Below, piece after piece: positions 8,787 through 18,108 of a stretch of 64,000 bases of DNA. A model generated the notes under the pieces. The model was not told where the DNA came from. It searched no databases and saw nothing but the letters and a program-made list of their open reading frames with translations. The position numbers and the translations under genes were made by a program. The DNA comes from Pollutimonas bauzanensis (GTDB lineage Bacteria; Pseudomonadota; Gammaproteobacteria; Burkholderiales; Burkholderiaceae_B): the NCBI RefSeq assembly GCF_900129885.1, contig NZ_FQXE01000014.1, forward strand, positions 43,081-107,080, written 5' to 3'. Position 1 is the stretch's first letter. Each line of letters starts with the position of its first letter.

Positions 8787-9779
8787 TTGACAATTCGTTC
8801 CACACTCACGGCTTGCGGCAAGGCCGTAGCCGCCAGCATGCTGGTTGCCGGCACCCTAGGTTTCACCAGCGGCGCCTGGGCTGCATATCCCGACCACGCG
8901 ATCCGCCTGGTCGTCGGGTTTTCGGCGGGCGGCACGACCGACGTCGTCGCGCGTATTCTCGGCAAGGAAATAGGCGACGCCCTGGGCCAGCCGGTCGTTG
9001 TCGAAAACCGTCCGGGCGCAGGCAGCAATATCGCCACTGAAATGGTCTCGCGCGCCACGCCCGACGGCTATACCTTGTACATGGTGGCCGTCACCAGCGC
9101 CATCAACCAGACGCTCTACAAGAACCTGCGCTTTGACCTGGTCAAGGATTTTGCGCCGGTCTCGCTGGGCGTGAAGGTTCCCAATATATTGGTGGTCAAT
9201 CCCGAAGTCCCCGTCAAGACGGTGCAGGAACTGGTGGCATATGCCAAGGCCAACCCCGGCAAGCTGAATTTCGCGTCCTCGGGCAGCGGCACTTCCATAC
9301 ACATGGCGGGCGAGCTGTTCAAGCAGCTGGCCCACATCGACGCGGCGCACATCCCCTACAAGGGCAGTTCGCCGGCCATCACCGACCTCATGGGCGGCCA
9401 AGTCCAGTACATGTTCGACAACATGCCTTCGGCCTGGCCCCAGGTCGTCGCCGGCAAGCTGCGCGCCCTGGCTGTCACGACCGCCGAGCGCTCCAAGACC
9501 GCCCCCGACCTGCCCACTATGCAGGAGTCGGGCTTTCCTTCTTATGATGTGTCCTCCTGGTTCGGCATCATCGCGCCCAAGGGCACGCCCGACGACGTGG
9601 TGAACAAGCTGAATTCGGTCATCCAGGCGGCCATGGCCAAGCCGGACGTCCAGGCCCGCCTGGCCGACCTGGGCGCTGTGCCGGCCAAGACCACGCCGGC
9701 TGAATTCGGCGCCTTCATCAAATCGGAAGTGGATACCTGGGCCAAGGTCGTCAAGGCCTCCGGCGCCACCGTCGACTAA
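8787..9779 (+). CDS. Bug family tripartite tricarboxylate transporter solute receptor
   Basis: About 330-residue periplasmic binding protein of the Bug (TctC) family, heavily expanded in Bordetella and relatives. Signal peptide at the N-terminus ends near SGAWA, then YPDHAIRLVVGFSAGGTTDVVARILG, PVVVENRPGAGSNIATE, PYKGSSPAITDLMGGQVQYMFDN, all family hallmarks. The TTG at 8787 has a perfect GGAGG five bases upstream (8777-8781), so I prefer it to the ATG at 8760, which has no such site. No TctA/TctB membrane partners are nearby, as is usual for Bug proteins. It precedes a CoA-transferase and follows a divergent IclR gene, which suggests an aromatic or dicarboxylate catabolic unit. Confidence 0.92.
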   Translation: MTIRSTLTACGKAVAASMLVAGTLGFTSGAWAAYPDHAIRLVVGFSAGGTTDVVARILGKEIGDALGQPVVVENRPGAGSNIATEMVSRATPDGYTLYMVAVTSAINQTLYKNLRFDLVKDFAPVSLGVKVPNILVVNPEVPVKTVQELVAYAKANPGKLNFASSGSGTSIHMAGELFKQLAHIDAAHIPYKGSSPAITDLMGGQVQYMFDNMPSAWPQVVAGKLRALAVTTAERSKTAPDLPTMQESGFPSYDVSSWFGIIAPKGTPDDVVNKLNSVIQAAMAKPDVQARLADLGAVPAKTTPAEFGAFIKSEVDTWAKVVKASGATVD

Positions 9780-9795
9780 GACACAAGGCAGCGGA

Positions 9796-9829
9796 CAAAG
9801 GCCGGCCCTCTGGTCGGCCTTTGCTTTTT
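9796..9829 (+). terminator. Rho-independent terminator after the Bug gene
   Basis: Stem CAAAGGCCGGCC (9796-9807) pairs with GGTCGGCCTTTG (9812-9823) around a CTCT loop, with one G-T pair, followed by CTTTTTC. This is a good intrinsic terminator. It would lower, but perhaps not abolish, readthrough into the CoA-transferase genes 40 bases downstream. Confidence 0.8.
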
Positions 9830-9868
9830 CATCAGCATATTTATTATTAGCCAGGAAGCGGATGCAGC

Positions 9869-10540
9869 ATGATTTCCAAGATTTTTGACAGCTTGCGGGA
9901 GTCCTTGTCCGATGTCCCCGACGGCGCCACTATCATGGTGGGCGGCTTTGGCCTCGCCGGCCAGCCCACAGAGTTGATCGACGCGCTGCTGGACCAGGGG
10001 GCCAGAGATTTGGTCATCATCAACAACAACGCCGGCAATGGCGACACGGGGCTGGCCGCGCTGCTGGCGGCGGGGCGCGTGCGGAAAATCGTTTGCTCGT
10101 TTCCGCGGCAGGTCGATTCCCATGTGTTCGACGGCTTGTATCACGCCGGCAAGATAGAGCTGGAACTGGTCCCCCAGGGCAACCTGGCCGAGCGCATACG
10201 CGCAGGCGGGGCCGGCATCGGGGCCTTTTTCACGCCCACCGCGGCCGGCACGCTGCTGGCCGAAGGCAAGGAGCAACGCCATATCAACGGCCGCGACTAT
10301 GTCCTGGAATATCCGCTGCACGCCGATTACGCCTTGATCAAGGCCCTTTGCGCCGATCGCTGGGGCAATCTCGTCTATCGCAAGACGGCGCGCAATTTCG
10401 GCCCCATCATGGCCACCGCCTCGCGCATCGCCGTCGCCCAAGTCGACCGCATCGTCGAGCTGGGGGCGCTGGACCCCGAGGCCATTGTGACTCCCGGCCT
10501 TTTCGTACAACGTGTGGTAGCCGTGGGAGCCGCGAAATGA
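9869..10540 (+). CDS. pcaI: 3-oxoacid (probably 3-oxoadipate) CoA-transferase subunit A
   Basis: 223-residue alpha subunit of a family I CoA-transferase. Seen: GATIMVGGFGLAGQPTELIDAL near residues 19-40, NNNAGNGDTGLAALL, and GGAGIGAFFTPTAAGT. It transfers CoA from succinyl-CoA to a 3-oxoacid; sequence style is nearest to PcaI of the beta-ketoadipate pathway, but acetoacetate transferases (AtoD/ScoA) are close. The final ATGA overlaps the start of the beta subunit. Position after an IclR regulator and a Bug receptor fits aromatic catabolism. The symbol is a best guess. Confidence 0.85.
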   Translation: MISKIFDSLRESLSDVPDGATIMVGGFGLAGQPTELIDALLDQGARDLVIINNNAGNGDTGLAALLAAGRVRKIVCSFPRQVDSHVFDGLYHAGKIELELVPQGNLAERIRAGGAGIGAFFTPTAAGTLLAEGKEQRHINGRDYVLEYPLHADYALIKALCADRWGNLVYRKTARNFGPIMATASRIAVAQVDRIVELGALDPEAIVTPGLFVQRVVAVGAAK

Positions 10541-11175
10541 AGCGTCTGAATCGTGAACAAATGGCCGCCCGCGTGGCCCAGGATATCCCCGAGGGCAGCG
10601 TCGTCAACCTGGGTATCGGCCTGCCTACGAAAGTGGGCAATTACCTGCCGGCCGACCGCGAAATCATGCTGCACAGCGAGAATGGCGTTATCGGCATGGG
10701 GCCCGCCCCCGCGCCCGGCGCCGAGGACCCCGATCTCATCAATGCCGGCAAGCAGCCCGTTACCCTGCTTGCCGGAGGAGCCTACTTCCATCATGCCGAT
10801 TCCTTCGCCATGATGCGCGGCGGCCACCTGGACATCTGCGTACTGGGCGCCTTCCAGGTGGCGCGCAACGGCGACCTGGCCAACTGGCACACGGGCGGCC
10901 CCGACGACATTCCGGCCGTGGGCGGCGCGATGGACCTGGCGATAGGCGCCAAGTCGGTCTATGTGCTGATGGAATTGCTGACCCGCGACGGGCAAAGCAA
11001 GCTGGTGGAACGCTGCACCTATCCGCTGACCGGCCTGTCCTGCGTCTCCCGCGTGTACACCGACATGGCGGTCTTCGACCTCAAGGACGGCAGGGTGGTG
11101 CTGGTCGACGACCTGGCCGGCGCCGGCATAGCCGAACTGTCGCGCCTGACAGGGCTTGCGCTGGCGGCTGGATGA
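10537..11175 (+). CDS. pcaJ: 3-oxoacid (probably 3-oxoadipate) CoA-transferase subunit B
   Basis: 212-residue beta subunit starting at the ATG inside ATGA at 10537, overlapping subunit A by four bases; translational coupling gives equal subunits. The catalytic glutamate lies in HSENGVIGMG near residue 47, followed by GGAYFHHADSFAMMRGGHLD and the C-terminal DDLAGAGIAELSRLTG. The longer frame to 10093 is spurious. Immediately after the stop begin three 78-bp tandem repeats. Confidence 0.87.
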   Translation: MKRLNREQMAARVAQDIPEGSVVNLGIGLPTKVGNYLPADREIMLHSENGVIGMGPAPAPGAEDPDLINAGKQPVTLLAGGAYFHHADSFAMMRGGHLDICVLGAFQVARNGDLANWHTGGPDDIPAVGGAMDLAIGAKSVYVLMELLTRDGQSKLVERCTYPLTGLSCVSRVYTDMAVFDLKDGRVVLVDDLAGAGIAELSRLTGLALAAG

Positions 11176-11420
11176 GCCCGGACACAAAACAGTCCCTGCG
11201 GACTGTTTTGTGCCTGGCGAATCCGAGCGGCATGCAGGCCGCGAGGTGGACGGGCCCGGACACAAAACAGTCCCTGCGGACTGTTTTGTGCCTGGCGAAT
11301 CCGAGCGGCATGCAGGCCACGAGGTGGACGGGCCCGGACACAAAACAGTCCCTGTGGACTGTTCTGTGCCTGGCGAATCCGAGCGGCATGCAGGCCGCGA
11401 GGTGGACGGGCCCGGACACA
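11176..11420. repeat. Three 78-bp tandem repeats, each with a perfect 13-bp hairpin
   Basis: Units lie at 11176-11253, 11254-11331 and 11332-11409, with a 10-base stub at 11410-11419. Each unit holds CACAAAACAGTCC, a CTGC loop and the exact complement GGACTGTTTTGTG, then about 50 bases ending GAGGTGGACGG. Units 1 and 2 differ by one base (GCCGCG to GCCACG); unit 3 has CTGT in the loop and one change in the right arm. The array fills the gap between the convergent pcaJ and trmJ genes. Because 78 is a multiple of three, open frames run through it on both strands, but these look like artefacts. It probably works as a bidirectional transcription end or mRNA stabiliser. Confidence 0.85.
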
Positions 11421-11422
11421 GG

Positions 11423-12217
11423 TCAACGGTTTTTCGCGGCCTTGATCATGGCGGTGCACAGGCCGCGCAGCATATCGACTTCATCGCGGCTCAGGGCGTT
11501 GCGGCCGAACAGATGGCGCATGCGCGGCATCAGCTTCTTGGGATGGCGCGGGTCCAGGAAGCCCACTTCGACCAGGGCTTCTTCCCAATGCGCCATGAGC
11601 GCCTGCACTTTTTCGCTGGGGGCCGGCTCGTCGCCGGTTTCAGCGTGGCCGTCGGTCACGGGCAGCAAGGGCAATGACGCCGCGCTCGCCAGGGCATAGC
11701 GCAATTCCCAGGCCGCCAATTGCAATGCCTGGGCGACATTCAGCGAGCTGTATTCCGGATTGGCCGGAATGTGGCAGATGCGCTGGCACAAGGCGATGTC
11801 GTCATTGGTCAGGCCCGATCTTTCCGTGCCCAGCACGATGGCGACCCGGCTGCCGGCCTGCCGCAGGTGGCTGCAACTGATTTCGGCGGCCTGGCGGATA
11901 TCGCAGGGCGGAGGGCCTATCATGCGCGCCCGCGCCGTCAGGGCAAAGGCCATGGTGACGGGCGCCAGGGCCTGCCGCAGCGTGGGAACGATGCTGACCG
12001 CCGCCAGGACATCGGTGGCGCCGCTGGCCAGCGATTGCGCTTCGGGCAGATCGAGCACGTCGGGAAAGCGCGGGGCCACCAGGCACAGGTCATGGAAACC
12101 CATGGTCTTGATGGCGCGGGCGGCCGCGCCCACGTTTCCAGGGTGGCTGGGATGTACCATAATGAACCGGACGCGGGAGAAAGCGTGGTCCGTTTCGGGG
12201 GAAAACGTCTGAGTCAT
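11423..12217 (-). CDS. trmJ: tRNA (cytidine/uridine-2'-O-)-methyltransferase TrmJ
   Basis: 264-residue SPOUT (trefoil knot) methyltransferase that 2'-O-methylates position 32 in the anticodon loop of several tRNAs. Seen: FIMVHPSHPGNVGAAARAIKTMGF at about 18-41, IVLGTERSGLTNDDI at about 128, and PEYSSLNVAQALQLAAWE at about 155, which form the SAM-binding knot; a C-terminal helical extension follows, as in TrmJ. It is divergent from suhB, an arrangement common in Bordetella relatives. Confidence 0.93.
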   Translation of the reverse strand: MTQTFSPETDHAFSRVRFIMVHPSHPGNVGAAARAIKTMGFHDLCLVAPRFPDVLDLPEAQSLASGATDVLAAVSIVPTLRQALAPVTMAFALTARARMIGPPPCDIRQAAEISCSHLRQAGSRVAIVLGTERSGLTNDDIALCQRICHIPANPEYSSLNVAQALQLAAWELRYALASAASLPLLPVTDGHAETGDEPAPSEKVQALMAHWEEALVEVGFLDPRHPKKLMPRMRHLFGRNALSRDEVDMLRGLCTAMIKAAKNR

Positions 12218-12324
12218 TTAAAATAGATCGTTTCTAACGTTTGTTGCCTGACTTTTTGCCTATGCAGGCGGTCGGATTTGGCTGTGCCAGGCACTGACAG
12301 TTTCTTTGTTTAATACGGAATTTT

Positions 12325-13116
12325 ATGCACCCGATGCTCAACACCGCCATCAAGGCGGCACGCCGTGCCGGCGCCATTATCAACCGCGCCAGCCTCGACC
12401 TGGAACGCCTGCAAGTGGCACGCAAAGGGCCCAAGGATTATGTCACGGAAGTGGATCACGCCGCCGAAGAAGCCATAATCGATATTTTGCGCAGCGCCTA
12501 TCCCGACCACGGCTTCCTGGGCGAGGAATCCGGCACCCACCTGGCCGCCGGCCAGGCCGTCGATGCCCAGGCGGACTTCCAATGGATCATCGACCCCCTG
12601 GATGGCACCACCAATTTCATCCGCGGCCTGCCCATCTATGCCGTCTCGATCGCCCTGGCCCAGCGCGGCCAGGTCACCCAGGCCGTCATTTACGACCCCT
12701 CCCGCAACGAATTGTTCACCGCCACGCGCGGCGGTGGCGCCTTCATGAATGACAGGCGGGTGCGGGTGTCGAGCCAGACGCGCTATCACGATGCCCTGCT
12801 GGGCGCCCATGTGCCCGGTTCGGCGGGCGTGGTGGCCGCCAACACGCGCTTTTCCAGCATGCTGTCCGAATGCGCGTCGGCGCGCCGCCTGGGCTCCACG
12901 GTGCTGGACCTGGCCTATGTGGCCACCGGGCGCCTGGACGGCTACTGCGGGGTCAACCTCAAGCCCTGGGACTTGGCGGCGGGTGGCCTGCTGATACTCG
13001 AAGCTGGCGGCCTGATCGCCGACTTCGACGGCGAGCAGGGCTGGATGAAAAGCGGCAGCGTGCTGGCCGCCACGCCCAAGATTTTTACCCAGATGCTGGG
13101 ACACCTGCAGGACTGA
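12325..13116 (+). CDS. suhB: Inositol-1-monophosphatase family protein SuhB
   Basis: 263-residue Mg-dependent inositol monophosphatase. Metal-site motifs are EEAIIDILR and GEESG (near 70), IDPLDGTTNF (near 91-100) and KPWDLAAGGLLILEAGG (near 217). Besides the phosphatase reaction, E. coli SuhB supports rRNA transcription antitermination; whether that holds here is unknown. It is divergent from trmJ and is followed by a strong terminator. Confidence 0.95.
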   Translation: MHPMLNTAIKAARRAGAIINRASLDLERLQVARKGPKDYVTEVDHAAEEAIIDILRSAYPDHGFLGEESGTHLAAGQAVDAQADFQWIIDPLDGTTNFIRGLPIYAVSIALAQRGQVTQAVIYDPSRNELFTATRGGGAFMNDRRVRVSSQTRYHDALLGAHVPGSAGVVAANTRFSSMLSECASARRLGSTVLDLAYVATGRLDGYCGVNLKPWDLAAGGLLILEAGGLIADFDGEQGWMKSGSVLAATPKIFTQMLGHLQD

Positions 13117-13126
13117 CCACCGCCAC

Positions 13127-13159
13127 AAGCCGGGCGCCATGCGCCCGGCTTTGTCTTTT
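13127..13159 (+). terminator. Rho-independent terminator after suhB
   Basis: Perfect 11-bp stem AAGCCGGGCGC (13127-13137), CAT loop, GCGCCCGGCTT (13141-13151), followed by TGTCTTTT. It ends suhB transcripts before the TerC-family gene. Confidence 0.85.
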
Positions 13160-13191
13160 GAGCGTCGCTGCTTGTCTTACGGAGCTTCTTG

Positions 13192-14772
13192 ATGGAGTGG
13201 ATGCTGGATCCCTCGGCCTGGGTCGGCTTGCTGACACTGGTCATTCTAGAGATTGTGCTGGGCATAGACAATCTGATTTTCATCGCCATCCTGGTAGACA
13301 AGCTGCCGCCAGCCTTGCGCGACCGCGCCCGCGTGGTGGGCCTGTCGCTGGCCCTGCTGATGCGCCTGGTCCTGCTGTCGGTCATGTCGTGGCTGATCAA
13401 GCTCACCGATCCGCTGTTTTCCGTCGGCCCGATGGACTTTTCAGGACGCGACCTGATCCTGATCGTCGGCGGCTTCTTCCTGCTTTTCAAGGGCACGCTG
13501 GAATTGCACGAACGGGTCGAAGGCCGGATGGCGCATGCCTCCGGGGCGCGCATGCATGCCAGCTTCTGGGTCATCGTCACGCAGATCGTCATCCTCGACG
13601 CGGTCTTTTCCATAGACGCGGTGATTACGGCCGTAGGCATGGTCGACCACCTGGCGATCATGATGATCGCCGTGGTGATAGCCATCGGCCTCATGCTGGT
13701 GGCCTCCAAGCCCTTGACGCGCTTTGTCAATGCCCATCCCACCGTGGTCATCCTGTGCCTGGGCTTTTTGCTGACCATCGGTTTCTCGCTGCTGGCCGAG
13801 GGTTTCGGTTTTTCCGTTCCCAAGGGCTACCTGTACGCCGCCATCACCTTTTCGGTCGTCATCGAAATGCTCAACCAGCTGGCCAGGCGCAATATGCGGC
13901 GCGCCGATTCCCGCCGGCCGCTGCGCGAGCGCACGGCCGAAGGGGTGCTGCGCATGCTGGGCAAGCGCCCGCTGATGGGCCCCGAGCAGGACCAGCCCGA
14001 GACCGAGGCTCCCGCCCAGGTTTTCGGCGACGAAGAGCGCTACATGGTCAGCGGCGTGCTCACCCTGGCGGATCGGTCCATCAATTCCATCATGACGCCG
14101 CGCACCGATGTATCCTGGATCGATCTGGACGACGACCCCGCCGAACTGCGCGAGCAGATCGCCCGCGAACCGCACAGTTTTTTCCCCGTTTGCCGCGGCT
14201 CGCTCGATGAGGTCATAGGGATAGGGCGCGCCAAGGAAATGATCGCCGACCTGATCACCCAGGGCGCCATACGGCTGTCGCGTCTGCGCGATCCCATCAT
14301 CGTGCATGAATCCATAGGGGTATTGCGCCTGATGGATACGCTGAAGCGTTCGCGCGGGCAACTGGTGCTGGTGACGGATGAATTCGGCGCCATCGAAGGC
14401 GTGGTCACTCCCATCGACGTATTCGAGGCCATCGCCGGCGAATTTCCCGATGAAGACGAAACCCCCGACATCGTGGTCGAAGGCGAGAACCGCTGGCGCG
14501 TGGACGGCGCCGCCGACCTGCATCACCTGGAGCTGCTGCTCAATACGGATGACCTGGTCGACGATGACGAAGGCTATTCGACCCTGGCGGGCTATCTTCT
14601 TGAGCGCTTCGGCCACTTGCCGCGCCCCGGCGACAGCTGCGAGCTCAAGCAGGCGCACGCGACATTCAAATTCACGGTAGTGCGCCTGGACGGCCGCCGC
14701 ATCGCGACGGTGCTGATAGAGCGCAGCTACCATCAGATTGACGACACCAACGACATGAGCGAGTATGACTGA
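13192..14772 (+). CDS. TerC-type membrane protein with CBS pair and CorC/HlyC domain
   Basis: About 526 residues. N-terminal TerC domain (about 1-230) with seven or so hydrophobic helices, including the acidic intramembrane motifs [14 protein letters not shown] and [15 protein letters not shown] typical of metal-ion exporters. Next come two CBS domains (about 275-400; [30 protein letters not shown], then [26 protein letters not shown]) and a C-terminal CorC_HlyC domain (about 420-510). This matches the YoaE/YegH group. A role in metal (Mn-type) export with adenylate-sensing CBS is an inference from TerC relatives. ATG 13192 has GGAG seven bases upstream. Its last eight bases overlap uppP. Confidence 0.88.
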   Translation: MEWMLDPSAWVGLLTLVILEIVLGIDNLIFIAILVDKLPPALRDRARVVGLSLALLMRLVLLSVMSWLIKLTDPLFSVGPMDFSGRDLILIVGGFFLLFKGTLELHERVEGRMAHASGARMHASFWVIVTQIVILDAVFSIDAVITAVGMVDHLAIMMIAVVIAIGLMLVASKPLTRFVNAHPTVVILCLGFLLTIGFSLLAEGFGFSVPKGYLYAAITFSVVIEMLNQLARRNMRRADSRRPLRERTAEGVLRMLGKRPLMGPEQDQPETEAPAQVFGDEERYMVSGVLTLADRSINSIMTPRTDVSWIDLDDDPAELREQIAREPHSFFPVCRGSLDEVIGIGRAKEMIADLITQGAIRLSRLRDPIIVHESIGVLRLMDTLKRSRGQLVLVTDEFGAIEGVVTPIDVFEAIAGEFPDEDETPDIVVEGENRWRVDGAADLHHLELLLNTDDLVDDDEGYSTLAGYLLERFGHLPRPGDSCELKQAHATFKFTVVRLDGRRIATVLIERSYHQIDDTNDMSEYD

Positions 14773-15652
14773 CAGCACCTGGTTTTTGCTTAAGGCCCTG
14801 TTCCTGGGCCTGATAGAAGGCTTCACTGAATTCATCCCGGTATCGAGCACGGCGCATTTGCTGTTGATCGGCGACTGGATAGACTTTTCATCCGGGAGCG
14901 ACAAGGTATTCGAAGTGGTGATCCAGTTCGGCTCCATCATGGCCGTCATGTGGATATTCCGGACGCGCCTGTGGCGGCTGATCCGCGGCACGCTGGCCGG
15001 CGAGCGCGGCGAGCTGGTGTTTACCCGCAATCTGCTCATCGCCTTCCTGCCGGCGGCCGTCATAGGCGCCGTGATGATCAAGTACATCAAGGCGCTTTTC
15101 CACAATCCCGGGGTCTTCGTGGTCACGTTGATCGTCGGCGGCCTGATCATGCTGTGGGTGGAGCGCAAGCCGCAGTATTCCAAGCACGGGCTGGGCGGGC
15201 CGCTGCGCGTCAAACCTGCGGCGCGGGAGGGCGATAGCGTGGCGTCGCAGCACGCCACGGCGATCACGCTCGAGCAGATCACCTGGAAGCAGGCGCTGGT
15301 GGTCGGCCTCGCGCAGTGCCTGGCCATGGTGCCCGGCACCTCGCGTTCCGGCGCCACCATCATCAGCGGGATGATGGCGGGCATACAACGCAAGACGGCG
15401 ACCGAGTTTTCGTTTTTCCTGGCGATGCCGACCATGCTGGCGGCCACCGTCTACGATCTGTACCGCAACAGCAGCGCCTTGTCCGATGCGCAGACCGAAG
15501 CCATCGTGGTGGGTTTCCTGGGGGCTTTCTTCAGCGCGCTCATCGTCGTTCGCGCGGTATCGCGTTTCGTGTCCAAACGCACTTATCGGCCGTTTGCGTG
15601 GTATCGCATTGCCTTGGGCCTGGTGGTGCTGGCCTGGCTGTTATTGCGTTGA
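14765..15652 (+). CDS. uppP: Undecaprenyl-diphosphatase UppP (BacA)
   Basis: 295-residue multi-pass inner membrane protein that dephosphorylates undecaprenyl diphosphate in the recycling of the peptidoglycan lipid carrier. The two signature loops are present: [18 protein letters not shown] at about 16-33 and [18 protein letters not shown] at about 191-208. The start overlaps the preceding TerC/CBS gene by eight bases, so the two are co-translated. Extra gene copies can raise bacitracin tolerance in this family. Confidence 0.95.
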   Translation: MTDSTWFLLKALFLGLIEGFTEFIPVSSTAHLLLIGDWIDFSSGSDKVFEVVIQFGSIMAVMWIFRTRLWRLIRGTLAGERGELVFTRNLLIAFLPAAVIGAVMIKYIKALFHNPGVFVVTLIVGGLIMLWVERKPQYSKHGLGGPLRVKPAAREGDSVASQHATAITLEQITWKQALVVGLAQCLAMVPGTSRSGATIISGMMAGIQRKTATEFSFFLAMPTMLAATVYDLYRNSSALSDAQTEAIVVGFLGAFFSALIVVRAVSRFVSKRTYRPFAWYRIALGLVVLAWLLLR

Positions 15653-15689
15653 GCCGCCAGGGGCGCCATGCGGCGCTCGCTGCGCCGGT

Positions 15690-16457
15690 CTAGGGCAGCT
15701 GCCGCAGTACCGGGCCATGGCGGTCTATGGCCAGCCAGCCGCCGCGCGGCGCGCCTGCATGGTCGCAGTCCCAGTCGGGCAATACGATGCGGCTGCGGGC
15801 CTGCCCGCCCACGGTCAGCCTGTGGACCGCCGGCCGATGCGTATGGCCATGCACCAGTGTCTCGACACCGCTATCCAGGAATGCCTGTTCGATGGCGCCC
15901 TGGTCGACGTCCATGATGCCCGGCGACTTTTGGCGGTTGGCGGCCATGCTGCGTTTTCTGGCCCAGTCGGCAATGCCGCGCCGCAGCTTCAGGCTCAAGG
16001 ACAGGAAGGCTTTTTGCACCGCGGGGTTGCGCACGATGCGCCGCATGCGCTGGTATCCGGCGTCGGCGACGCAGTATTCGTCGCCGTGCGACAGGAGCAC
16101 CGGGCCGCTGTCCGTGGCCAGGCAGACCGTGTCAGGCAGAAGCCGCGCCCCCACGCGCCGGGCCAGCGCCTCGCCCATCAGGAAGTCCCGGTTGCCGCGC
16201 CCCAGCCACAAGGGCATCCGCGCGGATACCCGGGCCAGCTTGTCCAGCGTTTGCGACAGCCATTCGGGAGGCGAGGCCAGCGCGAAATCATCGCCTATCC
16301 AGGCATCGAAAATATCGCCGCATAAAAGCAAGGCATCCGCCTGAGCGCATGCCTTGTCCAGGAACAGATGGAAAGCGCGGGCGGTGGCCGGCGTATCGGG
16401 CCCCAGATGGATATCCGAGGCGACCCAGACCGTGCCCGCCAGCGGTATCTTATTCAA
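15690..16457 (-). CDS. lpxH: UDP-2,3-diacylglucosamine diphosphatase LpxH
   Basis: About 255-residue calcineurin-like metallophosphoesterase that cleaves UDP-2,3-diacyl-GlcN to lipid X in lipid A synthesis at the inner membrane surface. Metal motifs in order: [40 protein letters not shown] and [11 protein letters not shown] favour the TTG at 16457 (protein beginning [14 protein letters not shown]), which overlaps the cyclophilin stop by eight bases. The ATG at 16499 would add a Ser/Arg-rich tail and a 50-base overlap. Co-transcribed with the cyclophilin gene. Confidence 0.92.
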   Translation of the reverse strand: MNKIPLAGTVWVASDIHLGPDTPATARAFHLFLDKACAQADALLLCGDIFDAWIGDDFALASPPEWLSQTLDKLARVSARMPLWLGRGNRDFLMGEALARRVGARLLPDTVCLATDSGPVLLSHGDEYCVADAGYQRMRRIVRNPAVQKAFLSLSLKLRRGIADWARKRSMAANRQKSPGIMDVDQGAIEQAFLDSGVETLVHGHTHRPAVHRLTVGGQARSRIVLPDWDCDHAGAPRGGWLAIDRHGPVLRQLP

Positions 16458-17097
16458 CGACCGTGGCTTTCTCGATGAGGACGTCTTCGACCGGAACATC
16501 CTGGTGGAAGCCTTTGGTGCCGGTCTTTACCGCCTTGATCTTGTCGACGATGTCGGTGCCTTCGATGACCTTGCCGAAAACCGTATAGCCCCAGCCATTG
16601 GGCGTAGGCGCCGTGAAGTTGAGGAAATCGTTGTCGGCCACGTTGATGAAGAATTGAGCCGTTGCGGAATGAGGATCGGAGGTGCGCGCCATGGCCAGCG
16701 TGTAGCGGTCGTTCTTGAGGCCGTTGTTGGCTTCGTTTTCGACCGTTGCATGGGTTTGCTTCTGCTTCATGTCGGCATCGAAACCACCGCCCTGGACCAT
16801 GAAATTATTGATGACGCGATGGAACACCGTGCCGTCGTAGAAGCCTTCTTTGACATAGGTCAGGAAGTTTTCGACGGTTTTGGGCGCTTTTTCGGCGTCG
16901 AGTTCTATCAGCAGGTCGCCGTGGTTGGTCTGAAGTTTGACGTGAGGTGTTGTGCTCATAGGTTTACCTTGAGTTGGGGTTGAGGTAGCGGCTTGTGCTG
17001 CGCCGCCCAGGCAAAGGGCCAGTGATGTCGCGCAGGCGAGGCTGAAAATGCGCAGCGCGGGGCTAAATGAACGGGTAAGGAAAGAAAGTGTAGGCAT
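16450..17097 (-). CDS. Cyclophilin-type peptidyl-prolyl cis-trans isomerase
   Basis: 215 residues. An N-terminal signal peptide ([18 protein letters not shown], cleavage near residue 36) precedes a complete small bacterial cyclophilin: [66 protein letters not shown]. It accelerates proline isomerisation during folding. An internal ATG at residue 47 (MSTTPHVKL) has AAGGT about nine bases upstream and would give a cytoplasmic PpiB-like form, so one gene may supply both compartments. The stop overlaps the likely lpxH start. It could be called ppiA (exported) or ppiB (internal). Confidence 0.92.
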   Translation of the reverse strand: MPTLSFLTRSFSPALRIFSLACATSLALCLGGAAQAATSTPTQGKPMSTTPHVKLQTNHGDLLIELDAEKAPKTVENFLTYVKEGFYDGTVFHRVINNFMVQGGGFDADMKQKQTHATVENEANNGLKNDRYTLAMARTSDPHSATAQFFINVADNDFLNFTAPTPNGWGYTVFGKVIEGTDIVDKIKAVKTGTKGFHQDVPVEDVLIEKATVVE

Positions 17098-17123
17098 GAT
17101 AGGCAGAGTAGGTTCCGGGTAGC

Positions 17124-17894
17124 TTATTTTTTCAGGAGTTCGGCGGCCGCTTTCGCCTTGGCCTGCGAGCCGCCCACGCCCAATTGCGCGGCGCCCTCGA
17201 ACGACTGCCGCGCCAGCATGAGCTGCACCTGGCCCATATTGGCCCGCGCCGCGCCGTAGTTGGGGCTGGCCGCAAGCGCCATGGTCAGGGCGTCCTGCGC
17301 CATCTCCAGCTTGCCCTGTTTAACATATTCCGCCGCCAGATTGTTCCAGGGCTCCGGCAGTTCCGGATAAAGAGTGGTCATCTTCAGGTAGAGCTCTATC
17401 GCTTCGTCGTGGCGGCCCAGCGCGGCCAGCGCCCGGCCCCGCAGAAACATCAGTTGCACATCGGTGCCCAGGCCGCCCCGGGCTTCCAGCTGCGCCGCGC
17501 GTTTTTCGATGACCTCCAGCGCGGCCTGGTTTTTTCCTTCGTCCAGCATGGCCGAAATCCGCGCCGTGATCTGCGACGCGGTCAGGGGCAGCTCGGTGTC
17601 CACGCTGGGGGTCAGGGCCTCCAGCAGCCTGGCCAGGCCTTTCCAGCCGCCTTCCTCGGGGCGGGCGTCGTGGAACAGCTTGCCGTCGTCGGCGGCCTTC
17701 AGATTGCCCATGCGCACCAGGATGCCGCCTGATTTGTCGCCGAATACGGCCCTGCCTGGACCGGCATCCAGTGTGGCGGTAAGATCGACGTGTGGCTCGA
17801 GGCCGGGCACGGGGGTCTGGGCACCGGCTGTTTGTACCGACAGCCCGCCCGCAACAAGGGCGATCGCTAACACAGGACAAGAAATTCGAAACAC
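17124..17894 (-). CDS. Exported tetratricopeptide repeat protein
   Basis: 256 residues. A signal peptide ([20 protein letters not shown], cut near GAQ) is followed by about 85 residues without clear motif and then TPR-like helices (about 120-240): [60 protein letters not shown] region with the typical A-x-L-G and P spacing. TPRs act in protein-protein contacts, here probably in the periplasm. It lies upstream of and co-directional with the cyclophilin gene (26-base gap), so a periplasmic folding link is plausible but unproven. Confidence 0.85.
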   Translation of the reverse strand: MFRISCPVLAIALVAGGLSVQTAGAQTPVPGLEPHVDLTATLDAGPGRAVFGDKSGGILVRMGNLKAADDGKLFHDARPEEGGWKGLARLLEALTPSVDTELPLTASQITARISAMLDEGKNQAALEVIEKRAAQLEARGGLGTDVQLMFLRGRALAALGRHDEAIELYLKMTTLYPELPEPWNNLAAEYVKQGKLEMAQDALTMALAASPNYGAARANMGQVQLMLARQSFEGAAQLGVGGSQAKAKAAAELLKK

Positions 17895-18108
17895 AGGTTA
17901 TGCACCTATATGTGAGGGTTGTGTTGGTGGTATAGCATCAACGCTGAATCAGAAAGCGGGCCTGACTGGCACAGCGTCAGTTGCGCCCGCTTGCTATACT
18001 TATCGACCGCCATTTTAGCCATGCTTTGCGCCTAGCACCCAGTTTACTGCAACCGGATCTGCCCTGATCCGGCCCGCAATCGTATTTATTTATAGATATT
18101 TACCGCAA

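Noticed and set aside
11019-11459. Open frames through the 78-bp repeats on both strands, giving repetitive 26-residue peptides
   Set aside because: They exist because 78 is divisible by three; there is no ribosome site, no known domain, and the hairpins explain the DNA better.
13441-15447. 668-codon minus-strand frame opposite the TerC/CBS gene and uppP
   Set aside because: Shadow frame; composition is that of the antisense of real membrane protein genes.
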